Positions 25,031 to 33,773 are shown, counted from the stretch's first letter. The stretch: DNA of 40,977 nucleotides from Phycisphaerae bacterium (GCA_016929015.1 JAFGJQ010000098.1:1-40977); one strand, 5' to 3'. Notes: a model not told the origin generated them from the sequence alone. Made by a program: numbers and translations.

Positions 25031-27693
25031 CGTGCGTCACCGCCGGCGTTCGGATTCCCTCTCAAAATCGCCCGGGCGGCCGGCGAGTCTTTCATGGGCA
25101 GACGACGCCGGTGGATGCCGTCAAACGCCTCCAACGCACCGGCCACCGCCGGCGCGGTGGGAACCAGCCCGATCTCCCCGACGCCGCGCGCGCCATACAC
25201 CGTCTCCGGATCGGGCTCCTCAATGAAGATCACCTTCACCTCCGGCATGTGATGCGCACGCAGCACGCCCAGCGAGTTCACCGTGGAGCTCTGCACGTGC
25301 CCGCCCTCCACAACCATCTCTTCCGTCAGCGCATAGCCCAATCCCATGTGGACGGCTCCCTCAATCTGACCCTCCAGCAGCGTCGGATTGATGACGCGGC
25401 CGACGTCATGGGCGGCAATCACCTTCGCGAGCTTGCCCTCGTCGTCGAGAATCACGACCTGGGTGGCGTAGCCGTAGGTCAGGTGCGTTTTCGGATTGGG
25501 AACATCGGCGCCCAGCTTCGTCGTGTCGGTGCAGGCGTAGTCGCCGCGATACTTCCGGCCGACGAGGTCACCCAGCGACCGGCCGGCGTCGAGGTCCGCT
25601 CGCAGCTTGCGGGCGGCATCCTGCACGGCCATGCCGGCCAGAACGGTCCCGCGGCTGGCCGTCGTCTGGCCGCAGCCGAGTTCCTCCGACGTATCCGTAA
25701 CCACGGTGAAGCGCTCGGGCGGCAGGCCAGTCTCCTGGCAGGCCACCTGCACGCAAACGGTGAAGAGCCCCTGCCCCATCTCGGTGAAGCCGGTGCGGAT
25801 CGTGACGCGGTCCGGGCCGTCGACGCAGACCACCGCCTTGCCCAGGTCCGGCATTCCGTTGCCGATGCCCACGTTCTTCATGCCGCAGGCGATGCCGGCG
25901 TACTTCGCGCCGCGATACGCATCGCGAACCGCTTCCAGCGTCCGTTTGAGGCCGAATGGCTTGTCGAGCACCTGGCCGCTGCAGCAGCGGTCCCCGCGGT
26001 CCAGGGCGTTTCGCCAGCGGATTTCCCAGCCGTCAATGCCCACGCGCGCGGCGAGCCGATTCAGCAGGTTCTCCACGGCAAACGCCGCCTGGTTCACGCC
26101 GAAGCCGCGCATGGCCCCGCAGGGCGGGTTGTTCGTGTAGGCCGCGGACGATTCCACGTCCACGCAGGGCACGCGATACGGCCCCGTGGCATGACCGGCC
26201 GCCCGCTCGAGCACCTTCGCGCCGACCGAGGCATAGGCACCGGTATCACCGATGATCCGGGCGTGGAGCGCGGTCAGCCGCCCGTCGCGATCGCATGCCA
26301 GCTTCGCCGTGATCTTCATGGGGTGTCGCTTCGGGTGCAGACGAAAACTCTCCGGGCGAGTCAGCGTACACTTGACCGGCCGGCCGCAGAGCGCGGCCGC
26401 CAGCGCCGTCTGGCCCTGGATGCTCATGTCCTCCTTCCCGCCGAACGCCCCCCCGGTCGACACCAACTCCACCCGCACGCGGTCCGGATTCCAGTTGAGC
26501 ACCTCGGCAATCTGCCGCTGGTCGTCAAAAACGCCCTGCCCCTGGCTGTAAACCGTCAGCGTGGCGGCCCCGTCCGACTCCCGAATGCCCGGAACGGCCA
26601 GGCACGCCTCCGGCTCCAGGAACATATGCTCGATACGCTGCGTCTCATACGTGTCCTCAACCACGTGCGCGGAACCCGCAAAAGCCGCCTCCACGTCACC
26701 CCGGCGAATCGACGAGCGACCCAGCAGGTTGCCGTTGGGATGGATGGGCGGAGCATCGGCCCGCAACGCGTCGTGCGGATTCGTAATCGGCTCGCGGATT
26801 TCGTAGTCCACCTCGATCGCCGTGGCACCTCGGCGGGCGGCCCGTGGATTGTCGGCCACTACAACGGCCAGCACGTCGCCCACGCAGCGGGTCTCCTCCC
26901 CCAGGGCCACCAACACCGGCCAATCCCGCACGATCAGCCCCACGTACCGCTCGCCCGGCACGTCGGACGCAGTAATCACGCGATGCACGCCCGGCAACCG
27001 CAGCGCCGGGGCCACGTCGATGCCCCGCACCAGCGCACGAGGGTGATCGCTGAACCGCATCGCCGCCGCGAGCGCCCCGCGCGTCATCCGGTCGTCGACA
27101 AACCGAAACTCGCCCAGCACCAACTCACGCCCGCGATAGCGATGCAGCCGGCTGCCCACTCGCCCGTCGGCCGCAGGCCGGGATCGCGACTCACCCCGTC
27201 GGGCAGTCGCAAAAAGCTCGATGGCATCAATGATCTTGGTGTAGCCCGTGCAGCGACAGAGATGGGGCCGCAGGGCGCGCGCAATCTCCGAACGCGTCGG
27301 ATGAGGGTTGTCCCGCACAAGGGCCACCGTCCGCACCGAGATGCCCGGAATGCAGAACCCGCACTGGCACCCCCCTGCTTCCTGGAAACTGTCCGCCAGT
27401 TGGTTGCGAACCTCCTCCGAAAAACCCTCCATCGTCTCGATTTGCCGACCCTGGGCTTTCGGAATCCTCAGCACGCACGAGAGCCGCGGGCGGCCGTCGA
27501 TGAGCACCGTGCAGCAGCCGCAGTGCCCCTGCGGCTCGCAAGCGCTCTTGGGCGACGTGATCCCGAAATCCTCGCGCAGCACGCTCAGAAGCGACCGCTG
27601 CGCATCAGTGGTCACGGCAACGGGCGTCCCGTTCAACGTGAACGAGACGGTAACCTCGGACGCATGGGACGGGTCATCGGCGTGAGTGGCCAT
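25027..27693 (-). CDS. xdhD: XdhD-type fused molybdenum hydroxylase (2Fe-2S plus molybdopterin domains)
   Basis: The product has 888 residues. Residues 10-160 are the two 2Fe-2S domains, with cysteines 52, 58, 61, 73, 111, 114, 146 and 148. A linker leads to the a/b hammerhead and molybdopterin domains (about 185-880). GGAFGGKED, GAMRGFGVNQ, EMGQGLFTV and GARGVGEIG are the cofactor motifs, and Glu840 is the predicted catalytic base. The fusion without an FAD domain is the layout of E. coli XdhD (956 residues) and the so-called selenium-dependent xanthine dehydrogenases. No in-frame stop is present, so any selenium would be a cofactor ligand. The ATG lacks a ribosome binding site and may be read from a near-leaderless mRNA. 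Confidence 0.93.
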   Translation of the reverse strand: MATHADDPSHASEVTVSFTLNGTPVAVTTDAQRSLLSVLREDFGITSPKSACEPQGHCGCCTVLIDGRPRLSCVLRIPKAQGRQIETMEGFSEEVRNQLADSFQEAGGCQCGFCIPGISVRTVALVRDNPHPTRSEIARALRPHLCRCTGYTKIIDAIELFATARRGESRSRPAADGRVGSRLHRYRGRELVLGEFRFVDDRMTRGALAAAMRFSDHPRALVRGIDVAPALRLPGVHRVITASDVPGERYVGLIVRDWPVLVALGEETRCVGDVLAVVVADNPRAARRGATAIEVDYEIREPITNPHDALRADAPPIHPNGNLLGRSSIRRGDVEAAFAGSAHVVEDTYETQRIEHMFLEPEACLAVPGIRESDGAATLTVYSQGQGVFDDQRQIAEVLNWNPDRVRVELVSTGGAFGGKEDMSIQGQTALAAALCGRPVKCTLTRPESFRLHPKRHPMKITAKLACDRDGRLTALHARIIGDTGAYASVGAKVLERAAGHATGPYRVPCVDVESSAAYTNNPPCGAMRGFGVNQAAFAVENLLNRLAARVGIDGWEIRWRNALDRGDRCCSGQVLDKPFGLKRTLEAVRDAYRGAKYAGIACGMKNVGIGNGMPDLGKAVVCVDGPDRVTIRTGFTEMGQGLFTVCVQVACQETGLPPERFTVVTDTSEELGCGQTTASRGTVLAGMAVQDAARKLRADLDAGRSLGDLVGRKYRGDYACTDTTKLGADVPNPKTHLTYGYATQVVILDDEGKLAKVIAAHDVGRVINPTLLEGQIEGAVHMGLGYALTEEMVVEGGHVQSSTVNSLGVLRAHHMPEVKVIFIEEPDPETVYGARGVGEIGLVPTAPAVAGALEAFDGIHRRRLPMKDSPAARAILRGNPNAGGDAR

Positions 27694-27704
27694 ATCGGCG
27701 GTTT

Positions 27705-27733
27705 ATTGTAAGATTGCCGTGTGCCGGGGGCAA
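27705..27733 (-). promoter_or_regulatory. Candidate promoter for the xdhD-like operon, near-leaderless
   Basis: On the minus strand TTGCCC (27733-27728) and TACAAT (27710-27705) are spaced 17 nt apart, matching sigma70 at 4/6 and 5/6 positions. The -10 ends only 12 nt before the ATG at 27693, which would leave a leader of about 5 nt. The local A+T-rich patch stands out in this GC-rich DNA, and no Shine-Dalgarno is present, consistent with leaderless translation. Confidence 0.35.
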
Positions 27734-27769
27734 TCCTGCTCCCGAGCATCCGTCGACAGAGTCGCTCGC

Positions 27770-29725
27770 ATGGCAGAACTCATTCCTGCTTCTTTCGCCG
27801 ACTTGGTGACGCGGCTGCACCGCGAACCACAGGTGCAGAACGCGCTGTTCGGTCTGCCAACGCGAAAATGGTATCGGCCGGACGAGCACGGACCGGACCT
27901 CAGCGTCACGTTCCACGGTCGGCCGGCCGGCACCCCGGTCGGTCCGGCCGCGGGCCCCCACACCCAGATGGCCCAGAACCTGCTGCTCAGCTACGTGGCG
28001 GGCGGGCGGATTCTCGAACTTAAGACGGTACAGGCAAACGACCGCCTGACGATCCCCCGCCCGTGCATCGACATGGCCGGCGTGGGGTACAACGTGGAAT
28101 GGTCACAGGAGCTGCGGATCGGACAATCCGTCCGCGAGTACGTGGCCGGCGTCATGCTGATCGAAATGTTTCGGCACGGCCCGTGGGGCGAGGGCCTGGC
28201 CGCTGCCGCCGGGGACGTGATCTACGAAGCCAGCGTCGGCTACGATCTGCAAGGGATTCAGAGTCACAAGGTTTGCGATTTCCTGGAACAGATGCGCAGC
28301 CCGAAAACCGTGGTCGAACGCCTGCGGGCCCAGATCCCGCGTGAGTTCCACACCGCCCGGGAGTTGGATTTCCCACACGAGCTGGCAACCAGCCTCACGC
28401 TTTCCACGTTCCACGGCTGCCCGCCGGACGAAATCGAGCGAATCGGTGAATTCCTCCTGGGCGACCAGGGATTCGACCTGTGCGTCAAGCTGAACCCGCC
28501 CCTGCTGGGACGCGACCGCCTGGAGCACCTGCTGCACGACATCATGGGGTATCACGATATCGAAGTGAACCCGCCGGCATACGAATCCGGCCTGCAATTC
28601 GACGAAGCGGTGGGGCTCTGCCGCCGGTTGGCCGGTTTCGCGGCCGCGCGAAGTCGCCGATTCGGCGTCAAGTTCTGCAACACGCTGGAAGTGCGGAACC
28701 ATCGGAGAATCTTCGGCGCGGACTGCCCCGTCATGTACCTCTCCGGCCAGCCGCTCTACGTGCTCACCATGGCCCTGGCCCACGCGTTTCGAGAAGCAGC
28801 CGGCCCGGACCTGCCGTTCTCCTACAGCGGCGGCGTGGACAAGGACAACTTCGTAGATGTGGTGGCATGCGAATTCGTGCCGGTCACCGTGTGCACGGAC
28901 CTGTTGCGTCCGGGCGGCTACGGCCGGCTCCCCGCATACCTGCGCCGACTGGCCGACTCGATGCGGGAGGCCGGCGCGACCGACATCCCCGGATTCATCC
29001 GGGCGCGGGCCGATGCACAAAGCCTGGCCCACGTGGCCACGGCGGCGGCAGCCTCAACGCGATACCGCCCCGAGCGCGTCTGCCGTGAGCCGCACCGGCT
29101 GAACACTCCCCTGAAGACGTTCGACTGTATCACGTGCGACAAGTGCATCCCGGTGTGTCCCAACGCGGCGATCTTCACGTATCCGACCACTCCGGAAACA
29201 CTGGCGTATCGAAACGTGCTCGTCCAGCCGTCGGGGCAATGGAAGCTGGAAGAGGTCGAACGTCAGTTCACCATCGAGCAGGAACGGCAGATCGCCGTCT
29301 TCGCGGGTTTCTGCAACGAGTGCGGCAACTGCGGCACGTTCTGCCCCCAGCAAGGGGCCCCCTACCGCGACAAACCCGCGTTCTTCGGCAGCCTGGATTC
29401 GTGGCGGAAGGCAGCGCCGCGCGACGGCTTCGTGATCGAAGCCCGCCCCTCGGAACATCGCATCCACGGACGCGTGGATGCACGCGTGTACATGGTGGAA
29501 TCACTTGACTCTCAGACGTATTCCTTCCACGATGGGCCGGTAAGCGTGCGGCTGGACGCGCAAACGCACCAGGTCTTGGAAATTGCCCTGCGGGAGACCC
29601 TCCACGAAACATATCCCGTCGACCTTGCCGTGTACCACACGATCGTTCGATTGCTGACCGGCGTGCTCGACACGCGATACGTCAACCAGGTCAACGTTAC
29701 GAGACATCGTCATGAGCCGACCTGA
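27770..29725 (+). CDS. ygfK: YgfK-type oxidoreductase, compact form without the GltD-like module
   Basis: The product has 651 residues from ATG 27770, against about 1030 for E. coli YgfK. The N-terminal part (1-445) is a dihydroorotate dehydrogenase-like flavin barrel: VGPAAGPHTQMAQN, ELKTVQANDR, LSTFHGCPPDEIE, VKLNPPLLG, YSGGVDKDN and TDLLRPGGYGRL. It is followed directly by ferredoxin-type clusters at Cys453, 456, 459 and 463, and at Cys515, 518, 521 and 525 (CNECGNCGTFCPQ). In E. coli a GltD-like FAD/NAD(P)H module of roughly 400 residues lies between these parts; here it is absent, with no GxGxxG dinucleotide motif. YgfK is needed for anaerobic urate/purine use in gut bacteria and was first annotated as a selenate reductase. 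Electrons must come from a separate partner. The mocA gene overlaps by 14 nt. Confidence 0.9.
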   Translation: MAELIPASFADLVTRLHREPQVQNALFGLPTRKWYRPDEHGPDLSVTFHGRPAGTPVGPAAGPHTQMAQNLLLSYVAGGRILELKTVQANDRLTIPRPCIDMAGVGYNVEWSQELRIGQSVREYVAGVMLIEMFRHGPWGEGLAAAAGDVIYEASVGYDLQGIQSHKVCDFLEQMRSPKTVVERLRAQIPREFHTARELDFPHELATSLTLSTFHGCPPDEIERIGEFLLGDQGFDLCVKLNPPLLGRDRLEHLLHDIMGYHDIEVNPPAYESGLQFDEAVGLCRRLAGFAAARSRRFGVKFCNTLEVRNHRRIFGADCPVMYLSGQPLYVLTMALAHAFREAAGPDLPFSYSGGVDKDNFVDVVACEFVPVTVCTDLLRPGGYGRLPAYLRRLADSMREAGATDIPGFIRARADAQSLAHVATAAAASTRYRPERVCREPHRLNTPLKTFDCITCDKCIPVCPNAAIFTYPTTPETLAYRNVLVQPSGQWKLEEVERQFTIEQERQIAVFAGFCNECGNCGTFCPQQGAPYRDKPAFFGSLDSWRKAAPRDGFVIEARPSEHRIHGRVDARVYMVESLDSQTYSFHDGPVSVRLDAQTHQVLEIALRETLHETYPVDLAVYHTIVRLLTGVLDTRYVNQVNVTRHRHEPT

Positions 29726-30335
29726 TAGGCCAATGCCGCGCCCGAGAATCTTCGCCATTGTCCCGGCCGCGGGCCGATCCCAACGAATGGGCCGGCCAAA
29801 GCAGCTCCTGCACGTGGGCGGTCGGCCGATGCTGGCAGGCGTGGTCGACTCGCTTCGGGCAGCAGGCGTGATGTTCGTGGCCGTCGTGACCCGCTCCGAA
29901 ATCGCGGAAGCGATTGATCACTCCCTCCCCAGCGCCACGCTGGTGGTTCTGAACAACGACCCCGCGACGGAAATGGTACACTCCATCCGAATGGGCTTGG
30001 ATGCCTGGGCCGGCCGGATGCAGATTCACTCGCACGATGGCATTCTGATCGTTCCCGGCGATCAGCCGGGCATCCCGCCGCACTGCATCCAGGCGTGCGT
30101 GGCGCGGTTCGTCGGAGATCCGGCCTCCATCGTGGTGGCGGCGTGGCAGGGCCACAACGGCCACCCGCTCATCTTCCCCGCCGCCCTGGTCGACTTCGTC
30201 CAGTCACCACAATGCGAGGGCGGGCTGCGCGAGCTTCCGCGCGATCATGCGGATCGCGTGCGGACCGTGGAATGCGATTCCGAGGCCGTCGTGCGCAACG
30301 TGAACACGCCCGCCGATTACGAGCAACTGGGATGA
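29712..30335 (+). CDS. mocA: Molybdenum cofactor cytidylyltransferase (MocA)
   Basis: The product has 207 residues. It is a nucleotidyltransferase of the MobA/MocA group: the signature LAAGRS-type loop is VPAAGRSQRMGRPKQLL (CTP and metal binding), followed by IVPGDQPGIP and GHNGHPLIFP. MocA joins CMP to molybdopterin to make the cytosine-dinucleotide form used by xanthine dehydrogenase-type enzymes; E. coli YgfJ is the paralogue in the ygf region. The gene overlaps ygfK by 14 nt, so it is co-expressed with the locus and presumably serves its two hydroxylases. ATG 29733 is an alternative start; neither candidate has a good ribosome binding site. Confidence 0.92.
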   Translation: MSRPDRPMPRPRIFAIVPAAGRSQRMGRPKQLLHVGGRPMLAGVVDSLRAAGVMFVAVVTRSEIAEAIDHSLPSATLVVLNNDPATEMVHSIRMGLDAWAGRMQIHSHDGILIVPGDQPGIPPHCIQACVARFVGDPASIVVAAWQGHNGHPLIFPAALVDFVQSPQCEGGLRELPRDHADRVRTVECDSEAVVRNVNTPADYEQLG

Positions 30336-30388
30336 GAAGTTCGGATCACTCCAGGACGCAGCAAGACCTCTTCTCCGAAACCCGGCAA

Positions 30389-31024
30389 TTACGAGCAATC
30401 CAGAAGAAGGTCGCACTGCTCCGTGTCTCTGACCAGGTTCCCCTCATCGTCGCAGTACGTGTTCTCAATCCGGCAGCCGTAGAACGCAGGAACGCCCTCG
30501 CACGTCTCGGTCATCTCCTCATAGCAGGCAAACGCCTCCTCAAGTGTCTCTGTAACGCAGGGCAAACTGTTGTAGTAGCTCACATACTGTTCGCACGTTG
30601 ATCCTTCAGCGTTCTGCGAAACGGAGATCTGTACGCTCGAGTCACCGGTATGCCCGCTATCGTCTGTCACAATGAGTGTCACCGTGTACGTCCCGGCCGT
30701 GGCATACGTGTGAGTCGTGCTGGACGTGGTCAAAACGGCGGTGCTACCATCGCCGAAGTCCCAATAGTATTCTTCTATCGCAGTCACGGCAACGGTATAC
30801 AGCGCATGAAAGCTCACCTCCTCACCCGGGCTCGGCGAAATGGGCGTGAAGCTGAACAAGGCCCAGACAGGTGACGGTGCCCGTGGTCCAGGGAGGTTCA
30901 CAGTATCGCAGCCTGCACCGGCAAGACAAAAACCCGCCGCGGCAATCCATAGCGGTACTGCCACTCCGATCGTGAGTTTTCGTCCGTGAGCCCGCACCTG
31001 AGTCATCCGTTCGATCAGGGTCAT
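30389..31024 (-). CDS. PKD-domain lipoprotein with Cys-rich C-terminus
   Basis: The product has 211 residues from ATG 31024, preceded by a strong AAGGAGG. A lipoprotein signal ends LAGAGC (Cys39). A PKD domain covers about 55-137, with the typical YYWDFGDGS and HTYATAGTYTVTLIVTD strands. The C-terminal 70 residues hold eight cysteines, likely disulfide-bonded outside the cell. PKD domains mediate protein or carbohydrate contacts in surface proteins. The gene interrupts the purine locus, and its DNA is visibly less GC-rich than its neighbours (29 of 60 in the line at 30541 and 36 of 60 at 30661, by hand count), which suggests a later insertion. A functional link to the locus is not supported. 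Confidence 0.85.
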   Translation of the reverse strand: MTLIERMTQVRAHGRKLTIGVAVPLWIAAAGFCLAGAGCDTVNLPGPRAPSPVWALFSFTPISPSPGEEVSFHALYTVAVTAIEEYYWDFGDGSTAVLTTSSTTHTYATAGTYTVTLIVTDDSGHTGDSSVQISVSQNAEGSTCEQYVSYYNSLPCVTETLEEAFACYEEMTETCEGVPAFYGCRIENTYCDDEGNLVRDTEQCDLLLDCS

Positions 31025-31135
31025 GAGAAGTGCCTCCTTGAAATGAGGGTCTGCGGATAGGCGAACGTGAACGGCCATGCTACCCAAGCACGCGATCCGA
31101 ATCAAGCGATCGCACCTTGGGACCCCTCCACTCAT

Positions 31136-31150
31136 GGCCGCCGAGCGGCC
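31136..31150. other. Short inverted repeat between SsnA and PKD lipoprotein genes
   Basis: GGCCGC (31136-31141) and GCGGCC (31145-31150) form a 6-bp stem with a CGA loop, starting 23 nt after the ssnA stop on the minus strand. It may be a weak terminator; no T-tract is seen. Confidence 0.3.
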
Positions 31151-31173
31151 CCATTCTCATCGTCGACGTGCAA

Positions 31174-32484
31174 TCACTCCGACAGCAACTCCATGCGTTT
31201 CCAGATTGCAGCGGCCTGCTCTCGCGCACGCCTGCGAATGCCCTTTTCGTCGCACGTCACCATCCGCCGATCCTGCATCACCCACCGTCCGCCGATCATC
31301 ACGTCCTTGGCGAACTGCGGCCCCAGCCCGAACACCAGGTGCCCGAATACGTTTTCCGCGGTCAGCGGCGTGGTCGGCACGTAGTCGGTGACGACGACAT
31401 CCGCCGCGGCGGCCGGCTCCAGCCGACCCAGGGTGACACCCAGGGCCTGCGAGGCGCGTCGCGCGGCACCGGCCAGCATCGCCAGAACGTGCTCCCCGGA
31501 CAGCGACGCGCGGCTGTCTCGGGCCTTGAACCACGCGAAGCGGGCCTCCGTCAGCATGTCACTGCCGATCCCATCCGTGCCCAAAATCACCGGGCAGGGA
31601 AACTCCGCCACCGGCGCATACCCCACCGCGTTGTTCATATTGGAACGCGGGTTGTGCGCCACCGTGGGCGTGTGCTCGCGCAGCAGCGGCATCGCATCGG
31701 CGTCCAGATGCGTGCCGTGTACAAGAATGGACGCCGGCCGCAGAATGCCCGTTTGCTCCAGCAAATCGAGCAGGGACATGCCGAAGCGCCGGCGAATCTC
31801 CTGCTCGTCGCACGCATCCTCCGCCACGTGGATGTGAACGCCGGCCTCAAACACACTCGCCAGCGCGCCCAGTTCCTCCAGCGTCTGCCGCTCGAGCGTA
31901 AAGGCCGCGTGAGCCCCCGCCATCGCCGCGTATCGGCCGTCCCGACGGCGGGCACACTTGTCCAGGTACCGGCGATTCTCCTCGAGCCCTTGTCGGGCGC
32001 CGTCCGGGCCGTGGCGATCCGTGGTCTCGTAGCACTGCACGATCCGCACACCGATCTCATCCGCCCCCCGCTCCACGGCGTCCAGCGAACCCACGATGAA
32101 GTTCGGCGACGCGTGATGGTCGATCAGAGTGGTCGTGCCGCAACGGACCGCATCCAGAGACCCTACCCGCGCGGACGTCTCAACGCCGTCCGCGTCCAGT
32201 GCCTGATCCAGCCGCCACCACACCCGTTCAAGAATCTCGCGAAAAGAGGTCGGCGCCGTCCGCGGCGGCGGCATTCCCGTCGCCAGCGAGGAGTACAAAT
32301 GCGTATGGCCGTTCACCAGCCCCGGCAGCACCACCGCACCGCCGCAATCCACGACCGTATCCCCCGGCTCGGCATTCACACCCCCACGCGACGCGATGAA
32401 CCCGCCGTCCAGGCGAAGCCCCCCTTCCTGCACCCCCGGCGGATCGAGGTCCACCAGAACCGCGTGTCGCAGAACCACCCCCAT
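31174..32484 (-). CDS. ssnA: SsnA-type aminohydrolase
   Basis: The product has 436 residues from ATG 32484; a TTG one codon earlier also opens the frame. It is an amidohydrolase-superfamily TIM barrel of the chlorohydrolase/guanine deaminase branch. Metal ligands are His60 and His62 in NGHTHLY, the histidine in HIHVAED, that in LVHGTHLD, and the Asp in LGTDGIGSDML. Length and motifs agree with E. coli SsnA (442 residues), which lies beside ygfK and whose homologues take part in anaerobic urate breakdown. It probably hydrolyses a C-N bond of an intermediate released by YgfK or the hydroxylases. The ATG overlaps the stop of the threonine-synthase-like gene by 1 nt (TGATG), so they are translationally coupled. 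Confidence 0.92.
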   Translation of the reverse strand: MGVVLRHAVLVDLDPPGVQEGGLRLDGGFIASRGGVNAEPGDTVVDCGGAVVLPGLVNGHTHLYSSLATGMPPPRTAPTSFREILERVWWRLDQALDADGVETSARVGSLDAVRCGTTTLIDHHASPNFIVGSLDAVERGADEIGVRIVQCYETTDRHGPDGARQGLEENRRYLDKCARRRDGRYAAMAGAHAAFTLERQTLEELGALASVFEAGVHIHVAEDACDEQEIRRRFGMSLLDLLEQTGILRPASILVHGTHLDADAMPLLREHTPTVAHNPRSNMNNAVGYAPVAEFPCPVILGTDGIGSDMLTEARFAWFKARDSRASLSGEHVLAMLAGAARRASQALGVTLGRLEPAAAADVVVTDYVPTTPLTAENVFGHLVFGLGPQFAKDVMIGGRWVMQDRRMVTCDEKGIRRRAREQAAAIWKRMELLSE

Positions 32485-33725
32485 CAAGCCGCCTCCTCCC
32501 GCTCGACAACGGCCGCTACATCGGCCAGTTCCGGCCGAACGTCGTGCGGCTGCCCGAGCGCCCGCAGAGCGCCGGGCACGTCCTTCAGACCGTTGCCGGT
32601 GATCATCGCCACCACGTCGTCGCGCTCATCCAGTATCCCCCGCTGCCGAGCCGTCGCCACGCCGGCGATCGCGGCAGCCGCCGCCGGCTCCGCAAACACG
32701 CCCGCCAGCCGGCCGCAGAGGCCCACCGCCCGCATGATCTCCTCGTCGGCAACCGTAACGAACGCGCCGCCGCTCTCCTGCACGGCAATCACGGCCTTGC
32801 GCCAGTTGCGCGGGACGGGAACATTGATGCTGTCCGCGTACGTGGTCCCCTCCGCCTTGACGGACGGTCGCCCCCTCGTGAACGCGTACGCGACGGGCGC
32901 AACACCGGCCGCCTGCACACCCAGCATGCGCGGAATCCGGCTCGTGAAACCCAGCATCTTCATCTCCGCCAACCCCTTGGCCACGCCCGCAATGGAGCAG
33001 CCGTCACCCACGCTGCAAGCCACCCAGTTCGGCGGATCGTCCACCGTCTGCTCCGCCAACTCCAGGCCACCCGTCTTCTTGCCTTCGACCAGGTACGGAT
33101 TGACGGCACAGTTGCGGTTGTACCAGTCGAAGGCCTCACATGCCTGCGTGCAGAGCGAATACGCCTGGTCGTACGTGCCGCCCACGCGAAAGACCGTCGC
33201 TCCGTACGCCAGCAACTGGGCCAGCTTGCCCTCCGGGACCTCGCGGGGCACAAAGATGTACGCGCGAACGCCGGCCACCGCCGCGCAATAGGCCAGGCTC
33301 GTCGCCGCGTTGCCCGTCGAAGCACAGGCCAGGGCCGACCGTCGCTCCTCAACCGCCCGCGCCACGGCCACGGCGCTGGCCCGATCCTTGAACGAGTTCG
33401 ATGCGCTGCGCCCCTCATCCTTCAAACGCAGGCGACCCACGCCCAGCGCCCGGGCCAGGCGCGGCGCGTCCAGAACCGGCGTCCAGCCGACGTCCGGCAC
33501 CGGCGGGCGCTCCGGATGCTCCACGGGAAGCAACTCGCCGTATCGCCACAGCGATCGCGGCCGGCTCTCCAACGCGTGACGGCGCAACATCGTCTCGGCC
33601 ACGCGGAAGTCGTACCGCACGTCGAGAATCCCCTCCTGCGGCCCGCAGGACGGGCAGGTAAAGACGGATCCCTCGGCATACTCGGCCCCGCACGCGACGC
33701 ACACCAGGTGGCTGACACAGGACAT
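32484..33725 (-). CDS. Threonine synthase-like PLP enzyme with N-terminal zinc ribbon
   Basis: The product has 413 residues from ATG 33725, with GGAGGAG upstream. Cys9, Cys12, Cys24 and Cys27 form a zinc ribbon. A fold-type II PLP domain follows: Lys113 in SNSFKDRAS is the predicted Schiff-base lysine, STGNAATSLA is the substrate/phosphate loop, and GDGCSIAG and ITGNGLKD are cofactor loops. This layout matches threonine synthases, which act on O-phosphohomoserine. Coupling to ssnA in a catabolic locus suggests instead an amino-acid lyase or elimination role, perhaps on a diaminopropionate-like intermediate. The E. coli YgeX signature (NAFKMLGG) is not present. Biosynthetic threonine synthase remains possible, though no other threonine gene is near. 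Confidence 0.85.
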   Translation of the reverse strand: MSCVSHLVCVACGAEYAEGSVFTCPSCGPQEGILDVRYDFRVAETMLRRHALESRPRSLWRYGELLPVEHPERPPVPDVGWTPVLDAPRLARALGVGRLRLKDEGRSASNSFKDRASAVAVARAVEERRSALACASTGNAATSLAYCAAVAGVRAYIFVPREVPEGKLAQLLAYGATVFRVGGTYDQAYSLCTQACEAFDWYNRNCAVNPYLVEGKKTGGLELAEQTVDDPPNWVACSVGDGCSIAGVAKGLAEMKMLGFTSRIPRMLGVQAAGVAPVAYAFTRGRPSVKAEGTTYADSINVPVPRNWRKAVIAVQESGGAFVTVADEEIMRAVGLCGRLAGVFAEPAAAAAIAGVATARQRGILDERDDVVAMITGNGLKDVPGALRALGQPHDVRPELADVAAVVEREEAA

Positions 33726-33773
33726 GGTTGTCTCCTCCGCAACGGCCCGCCACTACGGTAGCTCTTCGCCGAA

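Noticed and set aside
24883-27711. Long plus-strand open frame (942 residues)
   Set aside because: Antisense shadow of the xdhD-like gene; no recognisable motif.
31117-33291. Long plus-strand open frame (724 residues)
   Set aside because: Shadow of ssnA and the threonine synthase-like gene.
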